In this document: positions 1 through 6,113 of the stretch, one piece after another
Layout: every line of letters starts with the position of its first letter
How positions within the stretch are numbered: the first letter of the stretch is position 1
NCBI GenBank assembly: GCA_015487405.1
Contig: WFPV01000174.1
Coordinates: 1 to 10,086 of the forward strand
Length of the DNA stretch: 10,086 nt
From: Aquifex sp.
Lineage (GTDB): Bacteria > Aquificota > Aquificia > Aquificales > Aquificaceae
Reading direction: 5' to 3'
Made by a program: the position numbers and the translations under genes
Notes under the pieces: generated by a model
The model's database searches: none
What the model was told of the DNA's origin: nothing
The model's input: the letters and a program-made list of their open reading frames with translations, nothing else

Positions 1-422
1 ACCCCAAGAAATACGACGAAGTCGTCTTTTGCGGATACGGAGAGCCAACCTTAAGATTTTCTGCTCTCAAGGAAATAGCAAAGTGGGTAAAGTCCAAGGG
101 AGGAAAGGTCAGGGTAGATACGAACGGTCTTCTCTTTACCTTCCTTCCCAAAGAAAAACTCAAGGAGCTCGTTGGGCTCGTGGACACCTTTTCCGTGAGC
201 TTGAACGCTCCCGACGAGGAGACCTACAACAGGGTCTGCAGACCCGCCCAGCCTGAAGCTTTCCAAAAGGTAATAGAGTTCATAAAGGAAGCCAAAAAGC
301 TCGGCTTCAAAGTTATAGTTTCCGCGGTAGACTACGATGGTGTTGATATGGAAAAAACGAGAAAGCTCGCCGAAAGCTTAGGAGCAAAGTGGAAGTATAG
401 AACCTACGAGGTGGTGGGTTGA
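1..422 (+). CDS. Radical SAM protein, TatD-associated type, C-terminal part
   Basis: The reading frame enters from the left edge (first full codon at base 3) and ends at TGA 420-422, giving about 139 C-terminal residues. The fragment starts near a GYGEPT motif, the usual second beta-strand motif (GGE-like) of radical SAM barrels that contacts the SAM amino group. A DTNG strand and a SVSLNAPDEETYNRVCRP stretch follow, matching from memory the small radical SAM family often encoded beside TatD-type nucleases. The CxxxCxxC cluster motif that would bind the 4Fe-4S cluster lies upstream of the window and cannot be checked. Substrate and product are unknown for this family. The stop overlaps the start of the ComF gene by 4 bases, implying one transcript. 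Family call is fairly sure; function is open. Confidence 0.85.
   Translation, partial: PKKYDEVVFCGYGEPTLRFSALKEIAKWVKSKGGKVRVDTNGLLFTFLPKEKLKELVGLVDTFSVSLNAPDEETYNRVCRPAQPEAFQKVIEFIKEAKKLGFKVIVSAVDYDGVDMEKTRKLAESLGAKWKYRTYEVVG
408..414 (+). promoter_or_regulatory. Shine-Dalgarno-like site of the ComF gene
   Basis: The purine-rich GAGGTGG ends 4 bases before the TTG at 419, inside the last codons of the radical SAM gene. It decides the choice of the TTG start and indicates translational coupling. It contrasts with the genes at the head of transcription units here, which lack such a site. Confidence 0.6.
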
Positions 423-1057
423 TAAAGTCTCTCCTTGACTTTCTATTTGAAAACACCTGCAAGTATTGCGGAAAAGCCTTTTCTCCTCAAGAGCAGGGCT
501 ACCTCTGTCCCTCTTGTCTCTCTTCCATAGAAAAGCATGAGTTTTTTGAAGATTTACCTGAGATACCTTCGGTGGACGGATACGAGTTTTTTACTAAATA
601 CGAAGGTGTAGCTAGAGAGCTTATACTTCTTTACAAATTTCATTCCGTAAAACCATTTTCCAAGGTTATAGCGGAAAAAATTAGAGAGGATTTTTCTAAC
701 TTTGTGAATGAAGTTAACCCGGACATCGTAACCTACGTCCCCGTTCACTTTTTCCGTTGGTGGACACGTGGCTACGACCACAACGAGGAGGTTATGAAAC
801 ACCTTAACCTTCCCTACAGGAAAATATTAAAAAGAGTTAGGTATTCAAGACCGCTTGCGCGGTATAAAAAGGAAGAAAGGGAAAAACGCTTGAGGTCTGC
901 ATACAAGGTTGTTGAGTCCTGCAAAGTAGCGGGAAAGAGCGTTCTCGTCTACGACGACATACTCACCACCGGGAGCACAGCAAGGGAGGTTGCACAAACA
1001 CTTAAGAACGCCGGAGCAACGGAAGTTTACTTTTACTTTTTCCTTAAAGAGTCGTAG
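419..1057 (+). CDS. ComF-family phosphoribosyltransferase-like protein
   Basis: A 212-residue cytoplasmic protein with the two hallmarks of the ComF/GntX family. There is an N-terminal zinc-finger-like set of two CxxC pairs (C14, C17, C30, C33), and a C-terminal type I phosphoribosyltransferase domain whose PRPP loop reads VLVYDDILTTGST at residues 175-187. In Bacillus ComF is needed for DNA uptake; in most bacteria the role is unclear, so a competence role here is inference only. The start is the TTG at 419, overlapping the upstream TGA in TTGA. It is supported by a Shine-Dalgarno-like GAGGTGG at 408-414 and by the short hydrophobic lead before the first CxxC, typical of the family. The 3' end overlaps the convergent acyltransferase gene by 25 bases. 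Confidence 0.9.
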   Translation: MIKSLLDFLFENTCKYCGKAFSPQEQGYLCPSCLSSIEKHEFFEDLPEIPSVDGYEFFTKYEGVARELILLYKFHSVKPFSKVIAEKIREDFSNFVNEVNPDIVTYVPVHFFRWWTRGYDHNEEVMKHLNLPYRKILKRVRYSRPLARYKKEEREKRLRSAYKVVESCKVAGKSVLVYDDILTTGSTAREVAQTLKNAGATEVYFYFFLKES

Positions 1058-1671
1058 AGCTTCCTAATCTCTTCCATAATGTCTATGGCTACTTTCCGGA
1101 AATTCTTTAAGTTAGGTTCAAGTCCTTTATAAACTTTCGGTTTCCCGATAACTACCTTTACCGATGCTCCGAATTTGGGGAATATAGCCCCCCTCGGAAG
1201 AACTTCGTCCGTCCCGTGGATGTAAACGGGAAGAACGGGAAAACCGCTCCTTATAGCCAAGAGTCCCACTCCAGGCTTCGGTTTTAAAAACTCTCCCGGA
1301 TTTGCCCTCGTTCCCTCGGGAAATATTCCGACCTTACAGCCCTTTTTTAGAATGTTTATGACTCTCTCTAAGGTTTCCAAATCGCTTGCACTCCTCCTTA
1401 CGGGAATCGCCCTCATGTGACGGAGAATCCAGCCTAAGGGAGGTTTAAAGAGCTCCTCTTTTGCTAAAAAAAACAAAGGCTCAGGGAAAACTGCGTTCAA
1501 AACCGGGGGATCCAAGTTACTCCTGTGGTTTGAAGCAACTATACAGGGAGAGGACGGAATATTCTCAAGTCCGATAACCTCTAACTTCAGAACCTTCCTA
1601 AAGAGAGGTTTCACTCCCCTCCAGGCGGGCAGAAGAAAGTATCTCCCCAACGCAGTGTATCCGCATTCCAT
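1033..1671 (-). CDS. plsC: 1-acyl-sn-glycerol-3-phosphate acyltransferase (PlsC family)
   Basis: A 212-residue member of the lysophospholipid acyltransferase superfamily, which transfers an acyl chain to the sn-2 position of lysophosphatidic acid to give phosphatidic acid at the inner membrane face. All four family blocks are visible: NHRSNLD (N48-D54, catalytic His49 and Asp54 of the HX4D motif), MRAIPVRR at 86-93, FPEGTR at 117-122 for glycerol-phosphate binding, and VLPVYIHG from 147. The N-terminus begins with a moderately hydrophobic lead rather than a clear transmembrane helix, as in short PlsC proteins. The ATG at 1671 has no Shine-Dalgarno but has a -10-like TATTCT 6 bases upstream. 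The gene is single and convergent with ComF, overlapping it by 25 bases. Exact acceptor specificity is not readable from sequence. Confidence 0.92.
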   Translation of the reverse strand: MECGYTALGRYFLLPAWRGVKPLFRKVLKLEVIGLENIPSSPCIVASNHRSNLDPPVLNAVFPEPLFFLAKEELFKPPLGWILRHMRAIPVRRSASDLETLERVINILKKGCKVGIFPEGTRANPGEFLKPKPGVGLLAIRSGFPVLPVYIHGTDEVLPRGAIFPKFGASVKVVIGKPKVYKGLEPNLKNFRKVAIDIMEEIRKLYDSLRKK

Positions 1672-1677
1672 CGTTTA

Positions 1678-1683
1678 AGAATA
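1678..1683 (-). promoter_or_regulatory. Candidate -10 element of the plsC-type gene
   Basis: On the minus strand TATTCT (4 of 6 matches to TATAAT, with the key A at position 2 and final T) ends 6 bases before the ATG at 1671. With normal initiation 6-7 bases downstream, transcription would start at or next to the A of the start codon. No convincing -35 was found. It is weak alone and gains weight from the same spacing at other genes here. Confidence 0.4.
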
Positions 1684-1689
1684 GTTTAA

Positions 1690-1753
1690 TTTTTCTCTTT
1701 CTCCATCCACCCTCTGCAGGAGCTTTTTGTCCGCTTACTATTACCACCTTCAA
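1690..1753 (-). pseudogene. Possible remnant of a putative molybdenum-cofactor-carrier-like gene
   Basis: On the minus strand, from a TTG at 1753, a short open stretch reads LKVVIVSGQ and then APAEGGW. From memory, MoCo_carrier/SLOG-type nucleotide-binding proteins begin IVSGGQTG...DRAALD...GGWCPKGR. This looks like that N-terminus with the middle deleted, and the frame then runs into the plsC start in another frame. It is too short to be functional and may be chance. Nothing else clear is seen at 1754-1840. Confidence 0.2.
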
Positions 1754-1839
1754 GTTTTCATAAAACCTCAATTACAGGAGTTTTTCAAGCTCTTATTAAT
1801 ACTTTCCTGAGAAATGTTTAGCAAGCAAGCCATTGAGCT

Positions 1840-2060
1840 AAATTTGAAAATGCCAAGATAAACGGAGAGAAAACATAGATATTGGCTGGTGGAAGAGTAA
1901 GAAGAGTATCTCAAGATTAAAAGACAAATTAAAGCTTGCGGGAATAGGGACTAGACCTATTTCCGACGTAAAAAAGAAGTAAAAAGACCGAAGCAACATT
2001 TTGTAGTTTATGAAAAGCGTGTAGGGTGCATTTGGTATTAAAGTTTCAAAGAACAAATAG
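1840..2060 (+). pseudogene. Decayed coding-like stretch, unidentified
   Basis: No intact gene fits here, but the plus strand shows protein-like pieces broken by stops and frame changes: RRENIDIGWWKSKKS and ISRLKDKLKLAGIGT around 1865-1955, then KQHFVVYEKRVGCIWY in the next frame around 1992-2040. Bases 1846-1893 align by eye with 8525-8570 (shared AATGCCAAG, then GGAGA, ATAGA and GGCT in order). The two gene-poor stretches may therefore hold relics of one mobile family. I do not recognise the product. It could be the wreck of a transposase from the element whose right end lies at 2120-2210, but no zinc ribbon or RuvC motif is readable. Confidence 0.3.
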
Positions 2061-2119
2061 GGAGTATTTAAATACCTAAGTGTATACGAGATGTATACGG
2101 GAGAAATAAAAATAAGCTT

Positions 2120-2210
2120 CTTGTAAGGGAATGGGCAACTCCCATGAAAGTAGCCTAAGGAGCACCTCTACAAAGTTAAGTTCTGCACCTTCGGTACGGG
2201 ATGGTTACCA
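2120..2210 (+). mobile_element. IS200/IS605-type right end with omega-RNA-like tail (relic)
   Basis: The stretch contains ATGGGCAACTCCCATGAAA (2131-2149), a 5-bp hairpin ATGGG/CCCAT that from memory is the conserved tail of many IS605-type tnpB genes. There it encodes the C-terminal WATPM and forms the base of the omega RNA (reRNA) that guides TnpB. In frame here it reads REWATPMK and then a stop. It is followed by a second imperfect hairpin at 2181-2201 (TTCTG-c-ACC, TTC loop, GGT-a-CGGGA) and by GGTTACC, which resembles usual right-end termini. The tnpB body is absent or unrecognisable, so this is a remnant. The identification rests on a recalled motif and was not searched. Confidence 0.45.
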
Positions 2211-2218
2211 CATTAGTT

Positions 2219-2224
2219 TATAAT
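2219..2224 (+). promoter_or_regulatory. Candidate -10 element (TATAAT) of the 144-aa gene
   Basis: A perfect TATAAT ends 7 bases before the ATG at 2232, predicting a transcript start at or one base before the start codon. There is no Shine-Dalgarno between them. No -35 is recognisable, and the expected -35 zone falls inside the IS605-like right end. Confidence 0.6.
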
Positions 2225-2231
2225 CTTAATC

Positions 2232-2666
2232 ATGAAAACCTGGGGAAAGGTCATTCAAGCAATCTGCGAAGAGGCAAACAAGGAAAACGTAGACCTTTAC
2301 ATCGTGGAAGGAGACAGTGAGCTGAACTGGTTTGGAGCGAAACTGAGTAATTTCTGCAACGATGAGGTCTACTCCGGTGAAGATGTGAAAGTTTTTAAGA
2401 AGGTAAAGGAAAAAATTTCGGAAAAGCTGGACGGAAAGGGATACATAGTTCTAATAAGCCCAATGAATCTCTGGGCTGATATTTACGATGCGAGTGTTCC
2501 GAAGTTTAGAAATCCTAATCCATCCGATAGACCTTTCGGTGTGAGTTTTGACCGCTTCAGAGTGGGATTCTTTGAAGATAAGGAAAAAGCCGTTAAGTTT
2601 ATGTTGAACGTTGCAAAAAACTTGAGGGATAAATTTAACCTCCATCTCCACCTCTTTTACGCTTAG
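2232..2666 (+). CDS. Uncharacterised 144-residue protein
   Basis: I do not recognise this protein. It is a soluble, charged protein without signal peptide or membrane segment. It has two halves with alternating helix- and strand-like text: DLYIVEGDSELNWFG near residues 21-35 and GYIVLISPMNLWADIY near 70-85. A Pro/Arg-rich loop follows (PKFRNPNPSDRPFG) and the tail is rich in His, HLHLFYA. The ATG at 2232 is preceded by TATAAT and no Shine-Dalgarno. Codon choice and GGA/AAG-rich text match the neighbouring housekeeping genes, so it is likely real. Its last 32 bases overlap the convergent small gene. It stands alone in its transcription unit, so context says nothing about its role. Confidence 0.75.
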   Translation: MKTWGKVIQAICEEANKENVDLYIVEGDSELNWFGAKLSNFCNDEVYSGEDVKVFKKVKEKISEKLDGKGYIVLISPMNLWADIYDASVPKFRNPNPSDRPFGVSFDRFRVGFFEDKEKAVKFMLNVAKNLRDKFNLHLHLFYA

Positions 2667-2856
2667 CCCTCCTTCTTTCCTTATAAACTTCCTGTCTGCA
2701 TTCCCTTATTATCTTTTTGTATTTGTAGTAAACGGAAGGCACCTTTATGGGAAGGTTGTAATACTTTTCAAGCATGAGCATTATGTCTTCCGTAGTCAGG
2801 TATTTGTGATTTCTTATCAGGCTCTTTATATACTTGATTATTCTGGTTTCCTTCAT
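2635..2856 (-). CDS. Small basic protein, possible helix-turn-helix, divergent from gyrB
   Basis: About 73 residues from the ATG at 2856 (a TTG two codons upstream at 2862 is an alternative start), ending in TAA at 2635. The protein is strongly basic. The middle, YLTTEDIMLMLEKYYNLPI then VPSVYYKYKKIIRE, has the helix-turn-helix rhythm of a small winged-helix or nucleic-acid-binding domain, and the tail is Arg/Lys/Gly-rich (RRRAKRKRGGDGG). No named family is recognised. It overlaps the convergent 144-aa gene by 32 bases and diverges from gyrB across 46 bases that contain a palindrome, so autoregulation or gyrB control is a testable inference. It is short and could be spurious, but the composition and a -10-like TATTAA 8 bases before the ATG argue for a gene. 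Confidence 0.55.
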   Translation of the reverse strand: MKETRIIKYIKSLIRNHKYLTTEDIMLMLEKYYNLPIKVPSVYYKYKKIIRECRQEVYKERRRAKRKRGGDGG

Positions 2857-2864
2857 TTTCAAGC

Positions 2865-2886
2865 TTAATACCCGAAGGGTAATTAA
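2865..2886. promoter_or_regulatory. Palindrome between gyrB and the small divergent gene (candidate operator)
   Basis: The arms TTAATACCC and GGGTA-A-TTAA flank a GAA centre: 9 paired positions with one extra A. It sits at 2865-2886, just upstream of the gyrB TATAAT and over the minus-strand TATTAA of the divergent gene, the usual place for a repressor site controlling both. It could equally be a supercoiling-sensitive extrusion site. No run of T follows, so it is not a terminator. Confidence 0.4.
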
Positions 2887-2890
2887 ATTT

Positions 2891-2896
2891 TATAAT
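2891..2896 (+). promoter_or_regulatory. -10 element (TATAAT) of gyrB
   Basis: A perfect TATAAT ends 6 bases before the ATG at 2903, which places the predicted transcription start on the A of ATG: a leaderless gyrB mRNA. No Shine-Dalgarno is present, and the -35 region has no good match to TTGACA. Confidence 0.65.
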
Positions 2897-2902
2897 ATTG
2901 TC

Positions 2903-5284
2903 ATGAAGAAAAGGAAGTCCCAAACTCAAACCCAGGAATACACCGCGGAAGCGATAAAGGCTGTTTCCGGACTGGAGCACGTCAGACTCCGTCCCGCGAT
3001 GTATATCGGAGATATAGGGGAGAGAGGACTCCACCACCTCATATGGGAGATATTGGACAACGCCGTAGACGAAGCTATGGCGGGTTACGCAAAGAATATC
3101 TCCGTCACCATTCACAGTGACAACTCCGTTACCGTTGAGGACGACGGGAGAGGTATTCCCGTTGATATACATCCGGAAACGGGAAAGCCTGCGGTTGAAA
3201 TGGTCTTCACGATGCTGGGGGCTGGGGGAAAGTTTGAGAAAAAGGCTTACAAGTATTCGGGAGGACTCCACGGGGTAGGTGCCTCCGTCGTAAACGCTTT
3301 ATCCGAGTGGATGATTGTGGAAGTTTACAGGGACGGAAAGATTTACAGGATATCCTTCAAGAGAGGAGAGGTAGTAGAGCCCCTTCACGTCGTGGGAGAA
3401 ACAAAGAAGAGGGGAACGAAGGTCTCCTTCAAACCCGACCCCGAGATATTTGAAACGACGGAGATAAAGTTTGACATAGTAGAGAGAAGAATCAGGGAGC
3501 TCGCTTACCTCAACCCGGAGGTTAAGTTCGAGCTCATAGACGAAAGGTTAGACAAACACCTAATCTATAAATTTGACAGAGGAATAGAGGAGCTCGTCGT
3601 TTATCTGAACCAGGGTAAAGAGCCCCTCTTTAAGGACATAATCAGGATTCAGGGTGAAAAGGACGGAGTAATAGTTGACATAGCCTTCCAATACGTAAAG
3701 GACTACAAGGAGAGGATAGAGAGTTTCGTAAACAATATAAAAACCATTGAGGGTGGAACCCACGTAACGGGCTTCAGGACGGGACTCAGTAAAGCCGTCA
3801 TCCGTATGGCACAAGGTCTTAAGCTTGCCAAGGATTTAAAGAAGAGCTTCACCGGAGAAGATGTGAGGGAGGGTCTGACCGCGGTAGTGGCTTGCAAAGT
3901 TCCCGAGCCCCAGTTTGAGGGACAGACTAAGACGAAGCTCGGAAACCAGAACGTAAAAACCATAGTGGAAAGCCTCACCTACGACTACCTGACTAAGCTC
4001 TTTGAAAAGAGGAGGGATATCTTAAAGCTCATCGTTGAAAAGGCTATAGAGGCGGCTCTTGCAAGAGAAGCCGCAAAGAAGGCTAAGGAGCTCGTAAGGA
4101 GAAAGTCCCCCTTAGAGGAAGGTGTCCTTCCCGGAAAGCTCGCGGATTGCTCCGAGACAGACCCTTCCAAATGTGAGCTCTTCCTCGTTGAAGGGGACTC
4201 TGCTGGAGGCTCCGCAAAGCAGGCGAGGGACAGAAGAACTCAAGCCATTCTCCCCCTCAGGGGAAAGATAATAAACGTTGAGAAGGCAAGAATTGATAAG
4301 GTTCTCGCCAACGACGAGATAAAGGCTATAGTTAGTGCTCTTGGTTGCGGAATAGGTGATGAGCTTGACCTCAAAAAACTCCGCTACCACCGCATAATCA
4401 TAATGACTGACGCTGACGTTGACGGCTCACACATAAGAACTCTCCTACTTACCTTCTTCTACAGGTTCATGCCTAAACTTATAGAGGAAGGCTACGTTTA
4501 CATCGCGGAACCACCGCTATACAAGGTTAAGAAAGGCAAGAAGGAGCTGTACATAAAGGACGACAAAGAGTTTGAACACTTCCTTTTAAACGAGATTAAA
4601 ACCAAAGGCAGACTCGTAGATGCGAGAGGGAAGGAGTATAAGGGAGAGGAGCTCGTTCACCTACTCATCAGAATAAAGGACTTTGAAGATGCCTACAAGG
4701 CTCTAATAAAAGCAAAAGGAGAGGATATAGTTAACTTCCTGCTAACTCACAAAGTTAGAGAAGAAGACCTCAGAAATCCTGCAAGAGTTAAGGAGCTCGT
4801 TGACCTGCTTTCCGACGAGCTTCCCGACTACAGAGTTGACACCAAATACAACGAGTTTGAAGGAGCTTACGACCTCATTCTTTACGACGACAAGCTCGGA
4901 ACGAAGACCATAATAGATGCTAACTTCCTTTCCTCTCTCTCCTACAGAGAGGTCTTAGAGGGAGTTCACGTTCACCTGCCGGTAGAGATTTATATGGATA
5001 ACAAGAAAGAAGTAGTTGATAACCTTACCGAAATCTACGAAAAGTTTATGGATATGGCACGCTCCGGAATGGAGGTTCAGAGGTATAAGGGTCTCGGTGA
5101 GATGAATCCCGAACAGCTCTGGGAGACTACCATGAACCCGAAAACGAGAAGACTAAAGAAAGTGAAGATAGAAGATGCCGCGGAGGCGGACAGGATATTC
5201 ACGATTCTTATGGGAGACCAGGTAGAGCCGAGGAGAGAGTTCATAGAGGAATACGCCAAGGAGGTGAGAAACTTAGATGTTTAA
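2903..5284 (+). CDS. gyrB: DNA gyrase subunit B (type IIA topoisomerase ATPase subunit)
   Basis: A 793-residue complete GyrB. It pairs with GyrA to pass one DNA duplex through another using ATP. The GHKL ATPase domain shows WEILDNAVDEA (general base Glu49, Mg-binding Asn53), DDGRGIP (80-86) and GGLHGVGASVVNAL (120-133). The transducer domain carries QTKTKLGN with Lys343 at the place of the ATP-contacting lysine of E. coli. TOPRIM shows EGDSAGGSAKQARDR from Glu430 and DADVDG at 503-508 for metal binding. RYKGLGEMNPEQLWETTMNP closes the tail. The roughly 160-residue insert between TOPRIM and tail that marks Gram-negative-type GyrB is present. The open frame extends upstream to a TTG at 2834, but conservation and the promoter favour ATG 2903. 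From memory, the Aquifex enzyme behaves more like topoisomerase IV because of its A subunit; that subunit is not in this window. The gene overlaps usp by 8 bases. Confidence 0.98.
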   Translation: MKKRKSQTQTQEYTAEAIKAVSGLEHVRLRPAMYIGDIGERGLHHLIWEILDNAVDEAMAGYAKNISVTIHSDNSVTVEDDGRGIPVDIHPETGKPAVEMVFTMLGAGGKFEKKAYKYSGGLHGVGASVVNALSEWMIVEVYRDGKIYRISFKRGEVVEPLHVVGETKKRGTKVSFKPDPEIFETTEIKFDIVERRIRELAYLNPEVKFELIDERLDKHLIYKFDRGIEELVVYLNQGKEPLFKDIIRIQGEKDGVIVDIAFQYVKDYKERIESFVNNIKTIEGGTHVTGFRTGLSKAVIRMAQGLKLAKDLKKSFTGEDVREGLTAVVACKVPEPQFEGQTKTKLGNQNVKTIVESLTYDYLTKLFEKRRDILKLIVEKAIEAALAREAAKKAKELVRRKSPLEEGVLPGKLADCSETDPSKCELFLVEGDSAGGSAKQARDRRTQAILPLRGKIINVEKARIDKVLANDEIKAIVSALGCGIGDELDLKKLRYHRIIIMTDADVDGSHIRTLLLTFFYRFMPKLIEEGYVYIAEPPLYKVKKGKKELYIKDDKEFEHFLLNEIKTKGRLVDARGKEYKGEELVHLLIRIKDFEDAYKALIKAKGEDIVNFLLTHKVREEDLRNPARVKELVDLLSDELPDYRVDTKYNEFEGAYDLILYDDKLGTKTIIDANFLSSLSYREVLEGVHVHLPVEIYMDNKKEVVDNLTEIYEKFMDMARSGMEVQRYKGLGEMNPEQLWETTMNPKTRRLKKVKIEDAAEADRIFTILMGDQVEPRREFIEEYAKEVRNLDV
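5258..5268 (+). promoter_or_regulatory. Strong Shine-Dalgarno of the usp gene
   Basis: AAGGAGGTGAG lies inside the last codons of gyrB, 8 bases before the ATG at 5277. It is nearly a full anti-16S complement. Together with the 8-base gene overlap it indicates coupled translation from the gyrB transcript, and it shows that the ribosomes of this organism do use Shine-Dalgarno pairing. Confidence 0.75.
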
Positions 5285-6113
5285 AAGGGTTATCGTCGGA
5301 CTTGACGGCTCTCCCGCCTCTATGGTGGCTACGAGACAGGCTTTTAACATAGGAAAGTTCTTTGACATTCCCGTCGTAGGCGTCTACGTAATAGACGAAA
5401 GGCTCCTGGACGAGAGCTTCCTTTTGGACTTATCAAGTATCTTAGGCTTTACCTACTATCCAGGTATCTCCGCGAGAGTAAAGGAAGTCCTTGAAGAGCA
5501 GGGAAAAGTTCTCTTAGAAACCTTCGCGGAGCAAGGTAGAAAGGAGGGTGTAAAGGTATCCATAGTCCAGATTCAAGGTGTTCCCTGGCAAGAGATAGTG
5601 AACGAGGCGGATGAAGACGACTTAATAGTCATCGGGAGAAGAGGGAAGAAGCTTTTAAAGGGAGTTTTCTTAAGCGGAAACGCGGAGCAGATAGCGAGAA
5701 ACGCGAAGTGTCCCGTTTACCTTCTTCCGGATGAGGAAAAGGAGTTCAAGAAAGCTTGCGTGGCTTACGATGGAAGGGAGAACTCCCACTACGCCCTTCA
5801 AATAGCGAAAACTCTAAAAGATTTATATAGGTATGAAATTAATGTTTTATCTGTAGTAGAAGATAAGGCACAAGCTCAGGAATTGAAGGAAAAGGCTTCA
5901 GAAGTTCTCGGAGAAGACTTTAAGTTCTTCGCATACACCGGAATACCAGAAGAGAAAATCGTAGAGTTCTGTAAAGAAAACCATATAGACCTCCTCTTTA
6001 TGGGAGCTTTCGGCAAGGGACCCATAAAAGAGTTCTTCTTAGGAAGCGTAACCTCCTTAGTCCTTCATAACTTAAACATACCTACACTGCTCGCGAAGAA
6101 GGGAAAAGGTTAA
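5277..6113 (+). CDS. Tandem universal stress protein (two Usp domains)
   Basis: A 278-residue cytoplasmic protein with two UspA alpha/beta domains in tandem, about residues 1-150 and 156-278. The first begins VIVGLDGSPAS. The second begins ACVAYDGRENS and carries the complete ATP-binding loop pattern G-x2-G-x9-GS in GAFGKGPIKEFFLGS. The first domain has a similar but altered loop, GRRGKKLLKGVFLSGN, one residue longer before the final Gly and with Asn for Ser, so only the second domain may bind ATP in the standard way. Usp proteins act in stress survival by means that differ between members; the exact role is not readable. It shares a transcript with gyrB. A short internal stretch near 5820-5870 is more AT-rich than the rest. 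The stop shares TTAA with the convergent Uma2 gene. Confidence 0.92.
   Translation: MFKRVIVGLDGSPASMVATRQAFNIGKFFDIPVVGVYVIDERLLDESFLLDLSSILGFTYYPGISARVKEVLEEQGKVLLETFAEQGRKEGVKVSIVQIQGVPWQEIVNEADEDDLIVIGRRGKKLLKGVFLSGNAEQIARNAKCPVYLLPDEEKEFKKACVAYDGRENSHYALQIAKTLKDLYRYEINVLSVVEDKAQAQELKEKASEVLGEDFKFFAYTGIPEEKIVEFCKENHIDLLFMGAFGKGPIKEFFLGSVTSLVLHNLNIPTLLAKKGKG

Noticed and set aside
1838..2056. A 72-codon minus-strand open frame rich in Phe and Leu
   Set aside because: Its composition is that of the reverse of Lys/Glu-rich text, and the plus strand shows more protein-like fragments; no start signal was seen.
1672..2231. A tRNA, rRNA or other standard structural RNA gene in the gene-poor stretch
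   Set aside because: No cloverleaf or T-loop GTTCRANNC text in a fitting context was found; only the IS605-like hairpins are supportable.
2869..2881. TACCC-GAA-GGGTA as an intrinsic terminator
   Set aside because: The stem is only 5 bp, no T-run follows on either strand, and it lies between divergent starts, where a terminator is not expected.
2834..2902. N-terminal extension of GyrB by 23 residues from a TTG
   Set aside because: The extension would span the TATAAT and palindrome and has no similarity to GyrB; the family begins near the ATG at 2903.
2768..3271. A 167-codon open frame on the minus strand opposite the start of gyrB
   Set aside because: It lies opposite the strongly conserved GyrB ATPase coding sequence, crosses the gyrB promoter and the small basic gene, and its text shows no family features; it is a shadow frame.
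4080..4820. Repeated GGAGCTCGT words in gyrB and elsewhere
   Set aside because: They are recurrent Glu-Leu-Val codons (GAG CTC GTN) in a biased codon set, with no regular spacing.
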